Of a stretch of DNA of 64,000 nucleotides, positions 9,195 to 18,627 are shown piece after piece. The DNA is from Demequina muriae (lineage in GTDB: Bacteria; Actinomycetota; Actinomycetes; Actinomycetales; Demequinaceae), in NCBI RefSeq assembly GCF_030418295.1, contig NZ_JAUHQA010000001.1:2480001-2544000 (forward strand), written 5' to 3'. The notes beneath the pieces were generated by a model. That model saw only the letters and a program-made list of their open reading frames with translations. It ran no database searches and was not told the DNA's origin. The position numbers were made by a program, and so were the translations under genes. Each line of letters opens with the position of its first letter. Position 1 is the stretch's first letter.

Positions 9195-9798
9195 ACAGCA
9201 GTTCGTCGCGCGCCTCGAGCGTGTCGGCGGGCGACGGCGCGATGGTGCGATCGCCGCGCACGATGCAGGACAGCACCGTCTCGCTGGGCCAGTCGATCTC
9301 GCGGACGGTCGCCCCGACGACGGGGGCATCCGTGGGCAGGGTCACCTCGATGATGGACGCCCCGGACTGGTGGAAGGTGAAGACCTTCACCAAGTCGCCG
9401 ATCGCCACCGCCTCCTCGACCATCGCGGTCATGATGCGTGGCGTCGACACCGCGACGTCCACGCCCCACTGAGCGTCGTACATCCACTCGTTCCGGGGGT
9501 TGTTGACGCGCGCGACGGTGCGGGGCACCCCGAACTCGGTCTTCGACAGGAACGACACGACGAGGTTGGCCTTGTCGTCGCCGGTGGCGGCGACCACCAC
9601 ATCCATGCCCTCGGTGGCGGCCTCGCGCAGGGCGGCCATCTCGCACGCGTCCGCCAGCATCCACTCGGCCTCCGCCACCTGCGCGACGCGCATGGCGGAA
9701 GGGTTGTGGTCCATGAGGAGCACCTCGTGGCCATGATCGAGGAGGTCGCGGGCGATGGACCGTCCCACGGAGCCGGCACCGGCGATCAGCACCTTCAC
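9112..9798 (-). CDS. TrkA family potassium uptake regulatory protein (second of pair)
   Basis: This 228 aa protein has an N-terminal Rossmann RCK-N domain opening with MKVLIAGAGSVGRSIARDLL (GxGxxG nucleotide site, residues 7-12). Its C-terminal RCK-C domain (about 140-220) contains IIEVTLPTDAPVVGATVREI. Such subunits sense NAD(H) or nucleotide and gate K+ channels or transporters. It overlaps the upstream trkA paralogue by 4 bases, giving a CeoB/CeoC-like pair. No Trk membrane subunit is adjacent; the nearest transporter is the divergent APC permease. The 3' end overlaps DUF3159 by 83 bp. Confidence 0.88.
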   Translation of the reverse strand: MKVLIAGAGSVGRSIARDLLDHGHEVLLMDHNPSAMRVAQVAEAEWMLADACEMAALREAATEGMDVVVAATGDDKANLVVSFLSKTEFGVPRTVARVNNPRNEWMYDAQWGVDVAVSTPRIMTAMVEEAVAIGDLVKVFTFHQSGASIIEVTLPTDAPVVGATVREIDWPSETVLSCIVRGDRTIAPSPADTLEARDELLFIVSAEADPEALDRVLRTAPGATPPTD

Positions 9799-10460
9799 GA
9801 TTCGCCTCCAGGGGCACGCGACAGGACGCGTTGGGCACGGGCGCCCACGGCGTCGGGCACGACGAAGTAGATCTCGTCGCCGGACTGCACCGGCGACGTC
9901 GGCGTGGGAAGCACACCCTCCGAGAAGCGCACGAGGTAGGCGACGCGTGTGCCGGTGGCCGCCTCGAGGTCCTTGATCGGCTGGCCGACCCAGCCGCCGT
10001 GATACGCCAGCCGGCGCACCGCCACGGCCGCCGAGGAGTCCACGTAGACGTCGTCAGACCCTCCTGGCAGCAGCCGCGACACGATCTGCGCGCTGGTCCA
10101 TGGCACCGGCGCCACCGTGGGGATGCCGAGCCTGCGGTACACCTCGGCGCGGCCCGAGTCCGAGATCCGCGCGACGACGTTCGCGACACCGTACGTCTCG
10201 CGCACCACCCGCGCGGCAAGGATGTTGGAGTTGTCGCCCGATGACACGGCGGCGAATGCGTACGCATCCTCGACGCCGGCCGAGACGAGAGTCTCGCGGT
10301 CGAATCCGATGCCGGTGATCTTCTGGCCCTGGAAGTCGGAGGGCAGTCGGCGGAACGAGTCGCCAAGACGGTCGATCACCGCGACGGAATGGCCACGCGA
10401 CTCGAACTCCGACGCGAGCGCGGCGCCAGTGCGGCCGCAGCCCATGATCACGATATGCAC
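9795..10460 (-). CDS. TrkA family potassium uptake regulatory protein (first of pair)
   Basis: This 221 aa RCK protein has MHIVIMGCGRTGAALASEFE at its N-terminus (GxGxxG) and a C-terminal RCK-C domain (about 135-215). It is the promoter-proximal member of the two-gene RCK operon; its stop overlaps the start of the next gene by 4 bases. The two proteins probably form hetero-oligomers, as proposed for CeoB/CeoC. It is divergent from the APC permease across about 40 bp, and a TATAGC -10-like element faces this gene. Confidence 0.88.
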   Translation of the reverse strand: MHIVIMGCGRTGAALASEFESRGHSVAVIDRLGDSFRRLPSDFQGQKITGIGFDRETLVSAGVEDAYAFAAVSSGDNSNILAARVVRETYGVANVVARISDSGRAEVYRRLGIPTVAPVPWTSAQIVSRLLPGGSDDVYVDSSAAVAVRRLAYHGGWVGQPIKDLEAATGTRVAYLVRFSEGVLPTPTSPVQSGDEIYFVVPDAVGARAQRVLSRAPGGES

Positions 10461-10501
10461 GAGACCCCACGCTATACCCGTCCGGCCTAGGATGGTGCGA
10501 C

Positions 10502-12403
10502 GTGCGACGTATTCTCGAAGGACTGCGCCGGCTGGCCTTTGGCCAGCCGATCGCTACCGACGCGCTGGCACCGATGCAGCTGCGGACCAGACTTGCGTTG
10601 CCGGTGTTCGGCGCAGGCATCCTTTCTGCGGTCGCGTATGCGCCCGATGCGGTGGTGGACGCCCTTCGCCAGGGCAGTCAGCAAGGCGCCATTCCCTTCA
10701 TGGCCGGCGGCGTCGTTCTCATCATGCTGCTGCTCGGCCTGGCCTACTGGTCGAATGTGCGGACCAGGCCCGATGCGCTCGGCGACTACGGCACGGTCCG
10801 CGACCTGCTGGGTCGCAAGGCCGGCGTGGTCACCGGAGCCGCGCTGCTGGTCGACTACCTGTTCACCGTGGCCGTGTCCGTCGCCGCCGTCACTCAGCTG
10901 ATCGCGTACCTGATCCCATCAGCACGGGAGTGGGTGTCGCTCATCGGCGTCGCCTTGCTCGCCGTCATGACGCTCGTCGCCCTGCGGGTCATCCGCGACC
11001 GCGCCAGGGTGCTGCTGGCGGTGTGGTTCGGCTTCCTCATCGTCGTCGCGCTCATGCTGATCTTCGGCGTGGCGCGCCTGGGTGCGGACACCGCATCGCC
11101 GATCCCTGCGAACCCGCCCACCACCTGGGCCATCCTCGTCGCCTACGCCGGCGCGATCTCCTCCGGCGCCGTGATGGTGACGGGCATCGAGCACCTGGCC
11201 TCGGCGGGCCCCAACCACGCGGAGCCGCGTGGGCGCCGCGCAGGACGCACGCTGGTGATCGCGGTCGCGGCCTCGGCCGCCGCGTTCTTCGCCGTGGCCC
11301 TGCTGTCGTGGATGTACCGCATCACGGGCTGGGCGGACGGCCCCATCCTGCTGCAGACCGTCGACCAGGTCTTCCGCCAGCCCTGGGTGATCTGGGCGGT
11401 GGCGCTCTCCGCCGCCGCACTGCTGTACGCCGCCGCATCGGCCGTCTTCCGCCGCTTCTCAAGCCTCGCGGAGAGCCTCGCGAAGGATGCCTACCTGCCT
11501 CGCCAGCTGTCGATGAAGAACGACAGGCTCGTGCTGCGCGGCGGCATCTTCATCGTGGCCAGTGCCTCGGCGCTGGTGGTGGTGCTGTCCGGGGCGAACG
11601 TCGAGACTCTCATCCACATGTACGTCGTGGGAGTGTTCGCGTCGATCGTGCTGAGCCAGGTCGCCATGATGCGTCACTTCACGAACCGGCTGGCGCTCGC
11701 GACCGATGCGGCCTCACGCCTGCGCCACTCGGCGTCGCGGGCGCTGCACGCGACCGCCGCGGTGGTCGCCGCACTGGTGTGGATCGTCGTCGCGGTCTTC
11801 AACTTCTTCAACGGCGCGTGGTTCGCCATCGTCCTGATCGTCGGTCTCGTGGTGCTCATGCACAAGATCAACCGCCACTACGCCGCGGTGCGCCAGGACG
11901 TCCGTCTCACCGCGAAGGACAAGGCGGTCGCGCTGCCCAGCGCCACCCACGGCGTGGTGCTCGTCGCGCAGCTCCACCGGCCCGCCGTGCGTGCGCTCGC
12001 GTACGCCAAGGCGGCGCGTCACTCGACGCTCGAGGCCGTGGGCGTGCAGATCGAGCCGGCGGCCGCCAAGGAGCTGCAGGACCGCTGGGGCGAGATCGAC
12101 GCCGGCATCCCCTTGGTGATCCTCGACTCGCCGTATCGGGACCTGGTGGAGCCGGTGATGGCGCACGTGCGCTCCATCCATCGGCGCAGCCCGCGCGATG
12201 TGGTCGTGGTCTACGTGCCGGAGTACATCGTGGGACGCTGGTGGGAGACCTTCCTGCACAACCGCGCCACACGGCGACTGCGCGCCCAGCTCCTGGAGCT
12301 CGAGGGCGTGGTCGTCTCCGCGGTGCCGTGGCACCTCGCATCCGCGCGGGACCGCCGCGCCGACGAAGAGGCGCCACCCACCCCCCACGAGGAGTTGCCG
12401 TGA
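10502..12403 (+). CDS. APC superfamily amino acid/polyamine permease
   Basis: This 633 aa permease has about twelve hydrophobic segments within residues 30-460. Its N-terminal VFGAGILSAVAYAPDA fits helix 1 of the APC fold. A cytosolic C-terminal domain of about 170 residues follows (from MHKINRHYAAVRQDV), as in many actinobacterial orphan APC permeases. The substrate is not predictable. The GTG start at 10502 lies only 8 bases after TAGGAT (10488-10493), a plausible -10, so the transcript may be nearly leaderless. The stop overlaps the next GTG start. Being divergent from two RCK K+ regulators raises the possibility of K+ transport by a KUP-like role, but this is weak. Confidence 0.85.
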   Translation: MRRILEGLRRLAFGQPIATDALAPMQLRTRLALPVFGAGILSAVAYAPDAVVDALRQGSQQGAIPFMAGGVVLIMLLLGLAYWSNVRTRPDALGDYGTVRDLLGRKAGVVTGAALLVDYLFTVAVSVAAVTQLIAYLIPSAREWVSLIGVALLAVMTLVALRVIRDRARVLLAVWFGFLIVVALMLIFGVARLGADTASPIPANPPTTWAILVAYAGAISSGAVMVTGIEHLASAGPNHAEPRGRRAGRTLVIAVAASAAAFFAVALLSWMYRITGWADGPILLQTVDQVFRQPWVIWAVALSAAALLYAAASAVFRRFSSLAESLAKDAYLPRQLSMKNDRLVLRGGIFIVASASALVVVLSGANVETLIHMYVVGVFASIVLSQVAMMRHFTNRLALATDAASRLRHSASRALHATAAVVAALVWIVVAVFNFFNGAWFAIVLIVGLVVLMHKINRHYAAVRQDVRLTAKDKAVALPSATHGVVLVAQLHRPAVRALAYAKAARHSTLEAVGVQIEPAAAKELQDRWGEIDAGIPLVILDSPYRDLVEPVMAHVRSIHRRSPRDVVVVYVPEYIVGRWWETFLHNRATRRLRAQLLELEGVVVSAVPWHLASARDRRADEEAPPTPHEELP

Positions 12404-13614
12404 CCGATCTCATCGACCTCGAGGTGGGCGCACCCGCCCATGGCGGTCACTGCGTGGCCCGCTACGAGGGCCGCGTGGTCTTCGTGCGCCACGCGCTGCC
12501 GGGCGAGACGGTGCGGGCACGGCTCACCGAATCGGGCGCCGATGCGCGCTTCTGGCGGGCCGACGCCGTCGAGGTCGTCGACGCCTCTCCTGACCGTGTC
12601 GACTCGGTCTGGCCGGAGGCCGGTCCGGGAGGGGTCGGCGGGGGAGAGCTCGCTCACGTGTCCCTGGCCGGTCAGCGGGCGTGGAAGCTGGCGGTGCTGC
12701 GCGAGTCCTTCGAGCGCTTCGCGAGCCTGGACTACCCCGGGGACGTGCTGTCCGTGCCTGCCGCTCTGGGTCGCGGGGACGACGAGGAGACGGGACTGGG
12801 CTACCGCACGCGGGTGAGCGCCATCGCGAATGCTGAGGGCGACGCGGCCATGCATCTGCACCGGTCGCGCGAGGTGCGCGCGCTCGCATCGATGCCCCTC
12901 GCATCGGCCGCGCTCGAGAAGACGCTCATCGAGGGGCGCTTTCCGGCCCGCTCGAGGATCGCGATCGCCGAATCGTCGACCGGCGAGCTGCGCGTGCTGG
13001 CCGACGGCGTCCCGTGGCGAGCAGGGAAGCTCGACAAGCGCCCGAACGCGCCGCGGGCCGTGCATGAGCACGTGGCCGTGGGGGAGCGGTCGTGGGACTT
13101 CCGGGTCGACGCCGCGGGGTTCTGGCAGGTGCACCGCGACGCGCCCGCCGTGCTCGTGACCGAAGTGCTGCAGCGCGTGGGTGACGCGGAGCGCGTCGCC
13201 GACCTGTACTCGGGCGCCGGACTCCTGTCGGTGCCGCTCGCCGAGGGCGGACGCGAGGTGGTCGCGATCGAGTCTGACGATGACGGTGCTCGCGCGGCAC
13301 GACGCAACGCCCACGCGGCGCCGTCGCTGCGCGTGATCCACGGTGACGTGCGACTCTCGCTCGCCGAGGGTCTGGGCGAACTCGACGCCGTGGTGCTCGA
13401 CCCGCCGCGCAGCGGCGCCGGAGCGGCGACGATCGCCGCCCTTGCCGACACGGGAGTGCCACGCGTGGTCTACGTGGCGTGCGATCCGGTGGCGCTCGCC
13501 CGCGACGTCGCGCTCTTGAACGGCCACGGCTACGACCTCGTCGACGCGTCGGCGGTGGACCTGTTTCCCATGACCCACCATGTCGAGACGATGGCGACCT
13601 TCGAGCGTCGCTGA
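12400..13614 (+). CDS. TrmA/RlmD-type class I SAM-dependent RNA (uracil-5-)methyltransferase
   Basis: Start chosen at the GTG at 12400, overlapping the permease stop; the frame is open far upstream inside that gene. The 404 aa product has an N-terminal TRAM RNA-binding domain (about 1-60), the SAM motif [14 protein letters not shown], the catalytic-site motif VLDPPRSG and the nucleophile Cys361 in [12 protein letters not shown]. It methylates uridine in tRNA or 23S rRNA; the target site cannot be read from sequence. The iron-sulfur cysteine cluster of RlmD is not evident. Confidence 0.88.
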   Translation: MTDLIDLEVGAPAHGGHCVARYEGRVVFVRHALPGETVRARLTESGADARFWRADAVEVVDASPDRVDSVWPEAGPGGVGGGELAHVSLAGQRAWKLAVLRESFERFASLDYPGDVLSVPAALGRGDDEETGLGYRTRVSAIANAEGDAAMHLHRSREVRALASMPLASAALEKTLIEGRFPARSRIAIAESSTGELRVLADGVPWRAGKLDKRPNAPRAVHEHVAVGERSWDFRVDAAGFWQVHRDAPAVLVTEVLQRVGDAERVADLYSGAGLLSVPLAEGGREVVAIESDDDGARAARRNAHAAPSLRVIHGDVRLSLAEGLGELDAVVLDPPRSGAGAATIAALADTGVPRVVYVACDPVALARDVALLNGHGYDLVDASAVDLFPMTHHVETMATFERR

Positions 13615-13679
13615 CCGCCGCATCGGCCGTCCGCTTGTGGCCGATAGACTGGACATCAGACTGCTACGGAGGAGAGTGC

Positions 13680-16511
13680 ATGAGCGAGAACACGCTGGGA
13701 GCGAAGGCCACGCTGGACGTGGACGGCACGGGCTACGAGATCTACCGCCTCGACGCGGTGCCCGGACTGGAGAAGCTCCCATACTCGCTCAAGGTCCTCG
13801 CGGAGGCGCTGCTGCGCACCGAGGATGGCAAGAACATCACCGCGGACCACGTGCGCGCCCTCGCCCAGTGGGACTCCAAGGCGTCCCCCAGCACCGAGAT
13901 CCAGTTCACGCCCGCCCGCGTGGTCATGCAGGACTTCACCGGGGTTCCCTGCGTCGTCGACCTCGCGACGATGCGTGAGGCAGTGGTGGAGCTCGGCGGC
14001 GATCCGTCGGTCATCAACCCGCTCGCGCCGGCCGAGATGGTCATCGACCACTCCGTCGTCATCGACGTGTTCGGCAGCCACGACGCACTGCAGCGCAACA
14101 CCGACCTCGAGTACGAGCGCAACCGCGAGCGCTACCAGTTCCTCCGCTGGGGCCAGACGGCATTCGACAACTTCAAGGTCGTGCCGCCCGGCACCGGCAT
14201 CGTCCACCAGGTGAACCTCGAGTACCTCGCGCGCGGCGTGATGACTCGCGAGATCGACGGTGTGACCCAGGCGTACCCGGACTCGTGCGTGGGCACCGAT
14301 TCGCACACGACCATGATCAACGGCCTCGGCGTGCTCGGCTGGGGAGTGGGCGGCATCGAGGCCGAGGCCGCGATGCTGGGCCAGCCGGTGTCGATGCTGA
14401 TCCCCAAGGTCGTCGGCTTCAAGCTGTCCGGGGAGATCCCCGCCGGTGCGACCGCGACCGACGTGGTGCTCACCATCACCGAGATGCTCCGTCAGCACGG
14501 CGTGGTCGGCAAGTTCGTCGAGTTCTACGGCGACGGCGTGGGCGCAGTGCCGCTCGCGAACCGCGCGACCATCGGTAACATGTCGCCCGAGTTCGGCTCG
14601 ACCGCGGCGATCTTCCCCATCGACGGCGTGACGATCGACTACCTGCGGCTCACGGGTCGCTCGGACGAGCAGGTCGCGCTGGTCGAGGCGTACTGCAAGG
14701 AGCAGGGCATGTGGCACGACCCCTCGGCCGAGGGGTACGTCGAGCCGGTGTTCTCCGAGTACCTCGAGCTCGACCTGTCGTCGGTGGTGCCGTCGATCGC
14801 CGGCCCCAAGCGTCCGCAGGACCGCATCGCGCTGACGGACGCCAAGACGTCGTTCGGCCGCTCGATCCTGGACTACGTGAACCACGACGAGCAGGAGACG
14901 CACGGGCTCGACGAGTCGGTCGAGGAGACGTTCCCCGCCTCGGACCCGATCGCCGCCGAGGCTCATGCAGGCGACGCACCCGAGCCGCGCGAAGGAACGT
15001 CCGAGGACCACCGGCCGCGCCCGCACAAGCGCGTGCCCGTGACCATGGCCGACGGCACCGCCACCGAGCTGGATCACGGCGCGGTCGTCATCGCGTCCAT
15101 CACGTCGTGCACCAACACCTCGAACCCGTCGGTGATGCTCGCGGCGGCGCTGCTGGCACGCAACGCCAACGCGCGCGGCCTCGCGGTGAAGCCGTGGGTC
15201 AAGACGTCGATGGCGCCGGGCTCGAAGGTCGTGACGGACTACTACGAGAAGGCCGGGCTGTGGCCCGACCTCGAGGCGCTCGGCTTCCACCTGGTGGGCT
15301 ATGGATGCACGACGTGCATCGGCAACTCGGGCCCGCTTCCGGACGAGGTCTCGCAGGCGGTCAACGACCACGACCTGTCGGTGGTCTCGGTGCTCTCCGG
15401 CAACCGCAACTTCGAGGGTCGCATCAACCCCGACGTGAAGATGAACTACCTCGCGTCGCCGCCGCTGGTGATCGCGTATGCGCTCGCCGGCACGATGGAC
15501 CACGACTTCGACGCCGAGCCGTTGGGCACGGACTCCGAGGGCAATGACGTCTTCCTCAAGGACATCTGGCCCGATGCGACCGAGGTCGAGAGCATCGTCC
15601 AGTCCTCAATCAACCAGGGCATGTTCACGTCGGGCTACGAGGACGTCTTCGCCGGCGACGAGCGCTGGACCGGCCTCCCCACGCCGGACGGCAAGACCTT
15701 CGAGTGGGCCGAGGACTCGACCTACGTGCGCAAGCCCCCGTACTTCGAGGGGATGAACAAGGACCCCGAGCCCGTCGCCGACATCGCCGGCGCGCGAGTG
15801 CTGGCGCTGCTGGGCGACTCGGTCACCACCGACCACATCTCGCCCGCGGGTGCGATCAAGCCCGACAGCCCTGCCGGCCGGTACCTCGCTGAGAACGGCG
15901 TGGAGCGTCGCGACTTCAACTCCTACGGCTCGCGCCGCGGCAACCACGAGGTGATGATCCGCGGCACGTTCGCGAACATCCGCCTGAGGAACCTGCTGCT
16001 GGCCGACGAGAACGGCGGCGCGGGCGTCGAGGGCGGCTTCACACGCAACCTCCTCACGGGCCAGCAGGACTCGATCTACGACGCGGCTCAGGCCTACGCT
16101 GCGGAGGGCATTCCGCTCGTGGTGCTGGCGGGCAAGGAGTACGGCTCCGGCTCGTCCCGCGACTGGGCGGCCAAGGGCACCAGCCTGCTCGGCGTGCGCG
16201 CCGTCATCACGGAGAGCTTCGAGCGGATCCACCGGTCCAACCTCATCGGCATGGGCGTGCTGCCGCTTCAGTTCCCGGAGGGGCAGTCCGCTGCGTCGCT
16301 GGGACTGGACGGCACCGAGACGTTCGACATCGTGGGCGTCGCGGCGTTCAGCGCCGGCGAGCACCCCGAGACCCTGCCCGTGAAGGCCACCAAGGCCGAC
16401 GGCGGCGTCGTCGAGTTCGACGCGCTGGTGCGCATCGACACCCCTGGTGAGGCTGACTACTTCCGCAACGGCGGCATCCTCCAGTACGTGCTGAGGTCGC
16501 TCGTCGCGTGA
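13680..16511 (+). CDS. acnA: aconitate hydratase A
   Basis: This enzyme interconverts citrate and isocitrate in the TCA cycle. The ATG at 13680 follows a strong ACGGAGGAG ribosome-binding site. The 943 aa product has the [4Fe-4S] ligands Cys477 ([12 protein letters not shown]), Cys543 and Cys546 ([11 protein letters not shown]), and the C-terminal swivel motif [15 protein letters not shown]. Length slightly exceeds the usual ~890-900 because of a ~50-residue polar insert around residues 400-455 that carries [21 protein letters not shown] (13645-13650) is a possible -10. The gene stands alone between the RNA methyltransferase and dxs. Confidence 0.96.
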   Translation: MSENTLGAKATLDVDGTGYEIYRLDAVPGLEKLPYSLKVLAEALLRTEDGKNITADHVRALAQWDSKASPSTEIQFTPARVVMQDFTGVPCVVDLATMREAVVELGGDPSVINPLAPAEMVIDHSVVIDVFGSHDALQRNTDLEYERNRERYQFLRWGQTAFDNFKVVPPGTGIVHQVNLEYLARGVMTREIDGVTQAYPDSCVGTDSHTTMINGLGVLGWGVGGIEAEAAMLGQPVSMLIPKVVGFKLSGEIPAGATATDVVLTITEMLRQHGVVGKFVEFYGDGVGAVPLANRATIGNMSPEFGSTAAIFPIDGVTIDYLRLTGRSDEQVALVEAYCKEQGMWHDPSAEGYVEPVFSEYLELDLSSVVPSIAGPKRPQDRIALTDAKTSFGRSILDYVNHDEQETHGLDESVEETFPASDPIAAEAHAGDAPEPREGTSEDHRPRPHKRVPVTMADGTATELDHGAVVIASITSCTNTSNPSVMLAAALLARNANARGLAVKPWVKTSMAPGSKVVTDYYEKAGLWPDLEALGFHLVGYGCTTCIGNSGPLPDEVSQAVNDHDLSVVSVLSGNRNFEGRINPDVKMNYLASPPLVIAYALAGTMDHDFDAEPLGTDSEGNDVFLKDIWPDATEVESIVQSSINQGMFTSGYEDVFAGDERWTGLPTPDGKTFEWAEDSTYVRKPPYFEGMNKDPEPVADIAGARVLALLGDSVTTDHISPAGAIKPDSPAGRYLAENGVERRDFNSYGSRRGNHEVMIRGTFANIRLRNLLLADENGGAGVEGGFTRNLLTGQQDSIYDAAQAYAAEGIPLVVLAGKEYGSGSSRDWAAKGTSLLGVRAVITESFERIHRSNLIGMGVLPLQFPEGQSAASLGLDGTETFDIVGVAAFSAGEHPETLPVKATKADGGVVEFDALVRIDTPGEADYFRNGGILQYVLRSLVA

Positions 16512-16582
16512 CCGCGAGGGCGCCGCGAGGCGCCTCGGCGGCACGTAGAGTGGTGTGACGAAAAGTACCCGAAGGAGGGCCT

Positions 16583-18439
16583 GTGCTGGAGCGCATCGCG
16601 TCGCCGGCGGACCTGCGCGGGCTCACCTACGGGGAGCTCGACGCGCTCGCGGAAGAGATCCGCGACTACCTGGTCTCGTCCGTGTCGCTGACCGGCGGGC
16701 ACCTGGGCCCGAACCTCGGGGTCGTCGAGCTGACGCTCGGCCTTCACCGGGTGTTCCAGTCGCCGCATGACACCCTGGTCTTCGACACCGGACACCAGTC
16801 GTACGTCCACAAGCTGCTGACCGGCAGGCAGGACTTCTCCGACCTGCGCAAGCGCGGGGGCCTGGCGGGCTACCCGTCCCGCGCCGAGTCGGAGCACGAC
16901 GTGGTGGAGAACTCGCACGCATCCACCGCGCTGTCGTGGGCCGCAGGGATCGCGCGTGGCCGCACGCTCGCGGGAGAGACCGACCGCACGACCGTGGGCG
17001 TCATCGGCGACGGAGCGCTCACCGGCGGCATGGCCTGGGAGGCACTGAACTCGCTGGCCGATGCGCACGACCGCGTGGTCATCGTCGTGAACGACAACGG
17101 TCGCTCGTACGCGCCCACCATCGGTGGCCTCGCCCGCAAGCTCGACGGCATTCGCATCAACCCCCGCTACGAGCAGTTCCTCGGCTGGGGCAAGCGCACG
17201 TTCGAGAACCGCGGGCCGTGGCGCAACTTCGCCTACCGGACCGTGATGCACGGCAAGCGCGCCGTCAAGGGCCTGATCACCGAGCCAGGAATGTTCGACG
17301 ACCTGGGGCTGAAGTATGTGGGCCCGGTCGACGGCCACGACCTCCGTCAGGTCGAGGCCGCACTGACCGCGGCCCGCGACTTCGGCGCTCCGGTGATCGT
17401 GCACGTGCTCACGGAGAAGGGTCGCGGGTACACCCCGGCCGAGGAGGACGTCGCTGATCGGTTCCACGCCGTGGGTCGCATCCACCCTGAGACCGGCCTG
17501 CCCGTCAAACCCAGCCGGTTCGGCTGGACCAAGGTCTTCGCCGAAGAGATCGTCGCCGTCGGACGCGAGCGGGAGGACGTGGTGGCGCTCACCGCGGCCA
17601 TGCTCGCGCCCGTGGGACTCCAGCCGTTCGCGGACGAGTTCCCCGAACGCGTGATCGACGTGGGCATCGCCGAGCAGCACGCGGTGACCAGCGCCGCAGG
17701 TCTCGCGTTCGCTGGACGACACCCGGTGGTCGCGGTCTACGCGACGTTCCTCAATCGCGCGTTCGACCAGGTGCTGATGGATGTGGCACTCCACGGCGCC
17801 GGCGTCACGTTCATGCTCGACCGTGCCGGCATCACCGGAGACGACGGCCCCAGCCACAACGGCATGTGGGACATGGCGCTGCTGCGTCACGTGCCAGGCC
17901 TGCGCCTGGCGGCTCCCCGGGACGCTCCGACCATGCGCCGGGCCTTCCGCGAGGCGCTCGACGTCAACGATGCGCCCACCGTGGTGCGCTATCCCAAGGG
18001 CCCCGTGGGGGATGATCTGCCCGCCGTGCGCTCCATCGGAGACCTGGATGTGCTGGCGGAGCACGGCGCGGAACCGCAGGTCATCGTCGTGGGCCTGGGG
18101 TCCATGGCGCCCACCGCGATCGACGCCGCAGAGAAGATCGCGGCCGGCGGCGTGAGCGTCACCGCGATGACGGCGACATGGGTCCATCCCGTGCCCGCCG
18201 GCCTGGTGGACGCGCTCGGCGACGCCTCACTCGTCGTCACCATCGAGGATGGGCTGGCAGACGCCGGCATCGGCGAGGAGTGGGCTGCTGCGGCACGGAC
18301 CGCGGGGCACGACGCCCGGTGGATGCACCGGGGGGTTCCGCGCGAGTTCCTCCAGCACGCCGCGCGCGACCAGATCGTCGAGCAGGTGGGCCTGGACGCG
18401 TCAGCGATCGCCGACGACGTGGTGGCCGCGCTGGCCTGA
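16583..18439 (+). CDS. dxs: 1-deoxy-D-xylulose-5-phosphate synthase
   Basis: This enzyme condenses pyruvate and glyceraldehyde-3-phosphate to DXP, the first step of the MEP isoprenoid pathway, using thiamine diphosphate. The 618 aa product shows GGHLGPNLGVVELTLGLH near the N-terminus, the ThDP motif GDGALTGGMAWEALN, the pyrimidine-domain motif DVGIAEQHAVTSAAGLA and the transketolase C-terminal domain. The GTG start at 16583 follows GAAGGAGG. No other MEP gene is nearby, and no TPP riboswitch is evident in the short leader. Confidence 0.96.
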   Translation: MLERIASPADLRGLTYGELDALAEEIRDYLVSSVSLTGGHLGPNLGVVELTLGLHRVFQSPHDTLVFDTGHQSYVHKLLTGRQDFSDLRKRGGLAGYPSRAESEHDVVENSHASTALSWAAGIARGRTLAGETDRTTVGVIGDGALTGGMAWEALNSLADAHDRVVIVVNDNGRSYAPTIGGLARKLDGIRINPRYEQFLGWGKRTFENRGPWRNFAYRTVMHGKRAVKGLITEPGMFDDLGLKYVGPVDGHDLRQVEAALTAARDFGAPVIVHVLTEKGRGYTPAEEDVADRFHAVGRIHPETGLPVKPSRFGWTKVFAEEIVAVGREREDVVALTAAMLAPVGLQPFADEFPERVIDVGIAEQHAVTSAAGLAFAGRHPVVAVYATFLNRAFDQVLMDVALHGAGVTFMLDRAGITGDDGPSHNGMWDMALLRHVPGLRLAAPRDAPTMRRAFREALDVNDAPTVVRYPKGPVGDDLPAVRSIGDLDVLAEHGAEPQVIVVGLGSMAPTAIDAAEKIAAGGVSVTAMTATWVHPVPAGLVDALGDASLVVTIEDGLADAGIGEEWAAAARTAGHDARWMHRGVPREFLQHAARDQIVEQVGLDASAIADDVVAALA

Positions 18440-18522
18440 CCGCTGGGCCCACGCACGGCGGACTGCTGACGCACACGCATCGGCCGCATGCGAGGCCGGG
18501 CCCCGCATCGGGCCTCTCGCGC

Positions 18523-18619
18523 TTTGACTGCGAACCATTTCTCCTGCGACACGCAGGCGATCACGGTCCTCTGCGTTCGGCAGTGCGGCGTGTCGGCCGA
18601 ATAGTGGTTCGCAGTTGAA
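18523..18619. repeat. nested inverted-repeat element between dxs and rnd
   Basis: Three nested stems fill the convergent gap. The outer stem pairs 18523-18539 with 18603-18619: 17 positions, of which 11 in a row are perfect (ACTGCGAACCA / TGGTTCGCAGT) and three are G-T. The middle stem pairs CGACACGC (18547-18554) with GCGTGTCG (18588-18595). The inner stem pairs CTGC (18571-18574) with GCAG (18580-18583). It is more A/T-rich than its surroundings. It could be a bidirectional termination structure, a small palindromic repeat or a structured RNA. Confidence 0.55.
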
Positions 18620-18627
18620 GGCGTGGG

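Noticed and set aside
10117-12399. Upstream extension of the RNA methyltransferase frame to 10117
   Set aside because: The extension lies wholly inside trkA and the permease; the GTG at 12400 with GTGA coupling is the natural start.
13656-15503. Long minus-strand frame opposite aconitase
   Set aside because: His/Val/Asp-rich composition typical of an antisense shadow; the aconitase on the plus strand is full length with all its cluster ligands.
16512-16582. Thiamine-pyrophosphate riboswitch before dxs
   Set aside because: The gap is only ~70 bp and lacks the conserved thi-box bases; nothing but a ribosome-binding site is seen.
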